Below are positions 5,532 through 6,516 of a stretch of DNA of 6,516 nucleotides, one piece after another. Below the pieces are notes generated by a model, which was not told the DNA's origin, did not search any database, and saw only the letters and a list, made by a program, of their open reading frames with translations. A program made the position numbers and the translations under genes. This DNA comes from Candidatus Thermokryptus sp. (lineage in GTDB: Bacteria; Bacteroidota; Ignavibacteria; Kryptoniales; Kryptoniaceae). The stretch's first letter is position 1. The number at the start of each line of letters is the position of its first letter. The stretch covers positions 1 to 6,516 of the forward strand of contig JAPYWO010000074.1 of the NCBI GenBank assembly GCA_028276305.1. The letters run 5' to 3'.

Positions 5532-6516
5532 TTGCTTATCAACAGAAGATATAAAATCCTGGAGAAAATTGGCGATGGAGCTGTCGGGGAAGTTTTTAAA
5601 GCTTACGATACCCTGCTTGATAAAGATGTGGCGATTAAAATATCAAAGCGAAATCCACTTGCCGAAGAGAAATTGAGCAATGAGTTTAAAATCACTTCAC
5701 AATTTGAGCATCCAAATATAATTTCAACGCTTGACTTCGGGACGGTGAAGTTTTGCGAGGATGAAAATGTAAACGGTAGAAAATTTATAGCGCTTGAATA
5801 TTGCGATGTCACAAACATATTGAAATTTTTATCAACAGCTGATACGAATAAGAAATTTGAAGTAATTTATCAAATTTGCCATGCTTTAAATGTCATACAC
5901 AGGGCTGGTTATGTCCATCGTGACCTCAAACTCGAAAACATAATTTATAATTCAAGAACTGACCAAGTTAAAATCACCGACCTTGGATTTGCCATTATTT
6001 ACGAGAAGATAAGCCCAAATGAAGCACCGATTGGGACATTGTTTTATATGGCTCCCGAAGTTTTAAACGCCGAAGTTTACGACCATAGAGCCGACATCTA
6101 TTCCCTTGGAATTTTGATATATCAAATTTTAAACGGTTCTTTACCATTTGAGTTTAAAGAACCAATTGAAATTGTAAAGTGGCATCTTTCTAAAAAGAGA
6201 ATTAACCTTCCGGGCTTTGGTGTTGAAGTTGAGAATCTTTTGAACTCAATGCTTGATCCTGACCCATCAAAAAGACCTGAGAGCATTTCAAGTGTTATGC
6301 GATCTTTGATAAATTTATTTCCTGAAAAACGATGGGAGATTAATTTCAAGGTAAGAAAACCATTTGGGAAGGATAAGGCGCTTTCAAGAATAATAGATAA
6401 ACTTGATAAAGTTAAAAGTTCAAGTTCGGAGTCAAATGTGATTTTAATTTTTGGAGCTGACGGGCTTGGGAAAACAAGTTTGATTAGATATGCAAATGGA
6501 GAGGCGAAGGCAATGG
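5532..6516 (+). CDS. Ser/Thr protein kinase fused to an AAA/NACHT-like ATPase domain (3' truncated by window edge)
   Basis: The frame is open from the spacer to the last base, so only the first 328 residues are visible. A complete Hanks-type kinase domain spans about 6-258: glycine loop GDGAVGEV (14-21), ATP-binding Lys36 in VAIK, helix-C Glu51 before HPN (60-62), catalytic loop HRDLKLEN (129-136) with Asp131, metal-binding DLG (150-152) in place of DFG, GTLFYMAPE (168-176), Asp188 in DIYSLG, and Arg248 in KRP. All catalytic residues are present, so it should be active. A linker, KPFGKDKALSRIIDKLDKV, resembles the GRE.EL start of AAA_16 domains and leads to a Walker A, GADGLGKTS (308-316). 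This suggests a large PknK-like signalling protein with regulatory or output domains further on. No in-frame ATG occurs before Met173; the TTG at 5532 places LINRRYKIL before the glycine loop, the normal spacing. An upstream in-frame TTG at 5475 is less likely. No membrane segment is visible. Confidence 0.9.
   Translation, partial: MLINRRYKILEKIGDGAVGEVFKAYDTLLDKDVAIKISKRNPLAEEKLSNEFKITSQFEHPNIISTLDFGTVKFCEDENVNGRKFIALEYCDVTNILKFLSTADTNKKFEVIYQICHALNVIHRAGYVHRDLKLENIIYNSRTDQVKITDLGFAIIYEKISPNEAPIGTLFYMAPEVLNAEVYDHRADIYSLGILIYQILNGSLPFEFKEPIEIVKWHLSKKRINLPGFGVEVENLLNSMLDPDPSKRPESISSVMRSLINLFPEKRWEINFKVRKPFGKDKALSRIIDKLDKVKSSSSESNVILIFGADGLGKTSLIRYANGEAKAM

Noticed and set aside
5463..5546. 8-bp inverted repeat TCTGTTGA/TCAACAGA bordering the buk-kinase spacer, considered as a divergent operator.
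   Set aside because: With arms 68 nt apart, a match of this length is not surprising in a short AT-rich region, and the right arm lies in coding sequence. Kept only as a note in the spacer entry.
1..6516. Defence system, CRISPR array, mobile element or phage remnant.
   Set aside because: No direct repeats with spacers, transposase, integrase or recombinase motifs, nor a duplicated tRNA 3' end that would mark an attachment site, were seen. The kinase-ATPase alone is not enough to call a defence system.

Overview
The window reads as an ordinary chromosomal stretch from an AT-rich, Gram-negative-type bacterium of the Bacteroidota/FCB group (Ignavibacteria- or Kryptonia-like). This placement is inference from gene style. 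The TonB protein has the N-terminal layout common in that group. The lytic transglycosylase carries the N-terminal ICGERIPLE...DVRERFERE segment that I associate with Bacteroidota MltD-like proteins. Most starts lack a good Shine-Dalgarno, and the candidate tRNA promoter also fits the Bacteroidota TTTG/TAnnTTTG pattern. No mobile element, CRISPR array, phage gene or sign of recent transfer is visible.

Layout. Positions 1-1054 (+ strand) hold the 3' end of recG, whose 5' part lies outside the window, and 19 nt later a small CoA-binding (YccU-like) protein. Its stop codon overlaps, tail to tail, the stop of a minus-strand gene at 1051-1054. Positions 1051-3385 (- strand) hold a two-gene unit: a CNNM/CorC-type membrane protein with a CBS pair, then a LysM lytic transglycosylase, overlapping by 8 bp. 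Positions 3411-4149 (- strand) hold tonB with a clear intrinsic terminator; just upstream lie a candidate promoter and a perfect 10-bp inverted repeat that overlaps its -35 box. A tRNA-Ala(CGC) sits at 4272-4344 (- strand), and butyrate kinase at 4394-5461 (- strand). After a 70-bp divergent spacer, a Ser/Thr protein kinase runs out of the window on the + strand. It appears to start at a TTG, and its kinase domain is followed by the beginning of an AAA/NACHT-like ATPase (Walker A).

How the genes relate. recG serves DNA repair and replication restart. The CNNM and transglycosylase genes form an envelope pair that is probably translationally coupled. TonB energises outer-membrane uptake, but no exbB, exbD or receptor gene is in view. 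Butyrate kinase belongs to short-chain acyl-CoA metabolism and has no phosphotransbutyrylase next to it here. The kinase-ATPase is the most interesting gene: a probable multidomain signalling protein whose output domains lie beyond the right edge. I do not see a convincing undescribed system within these bases; the best leads are the kinase-ATPase and the inverted repeat upstream of tonB.
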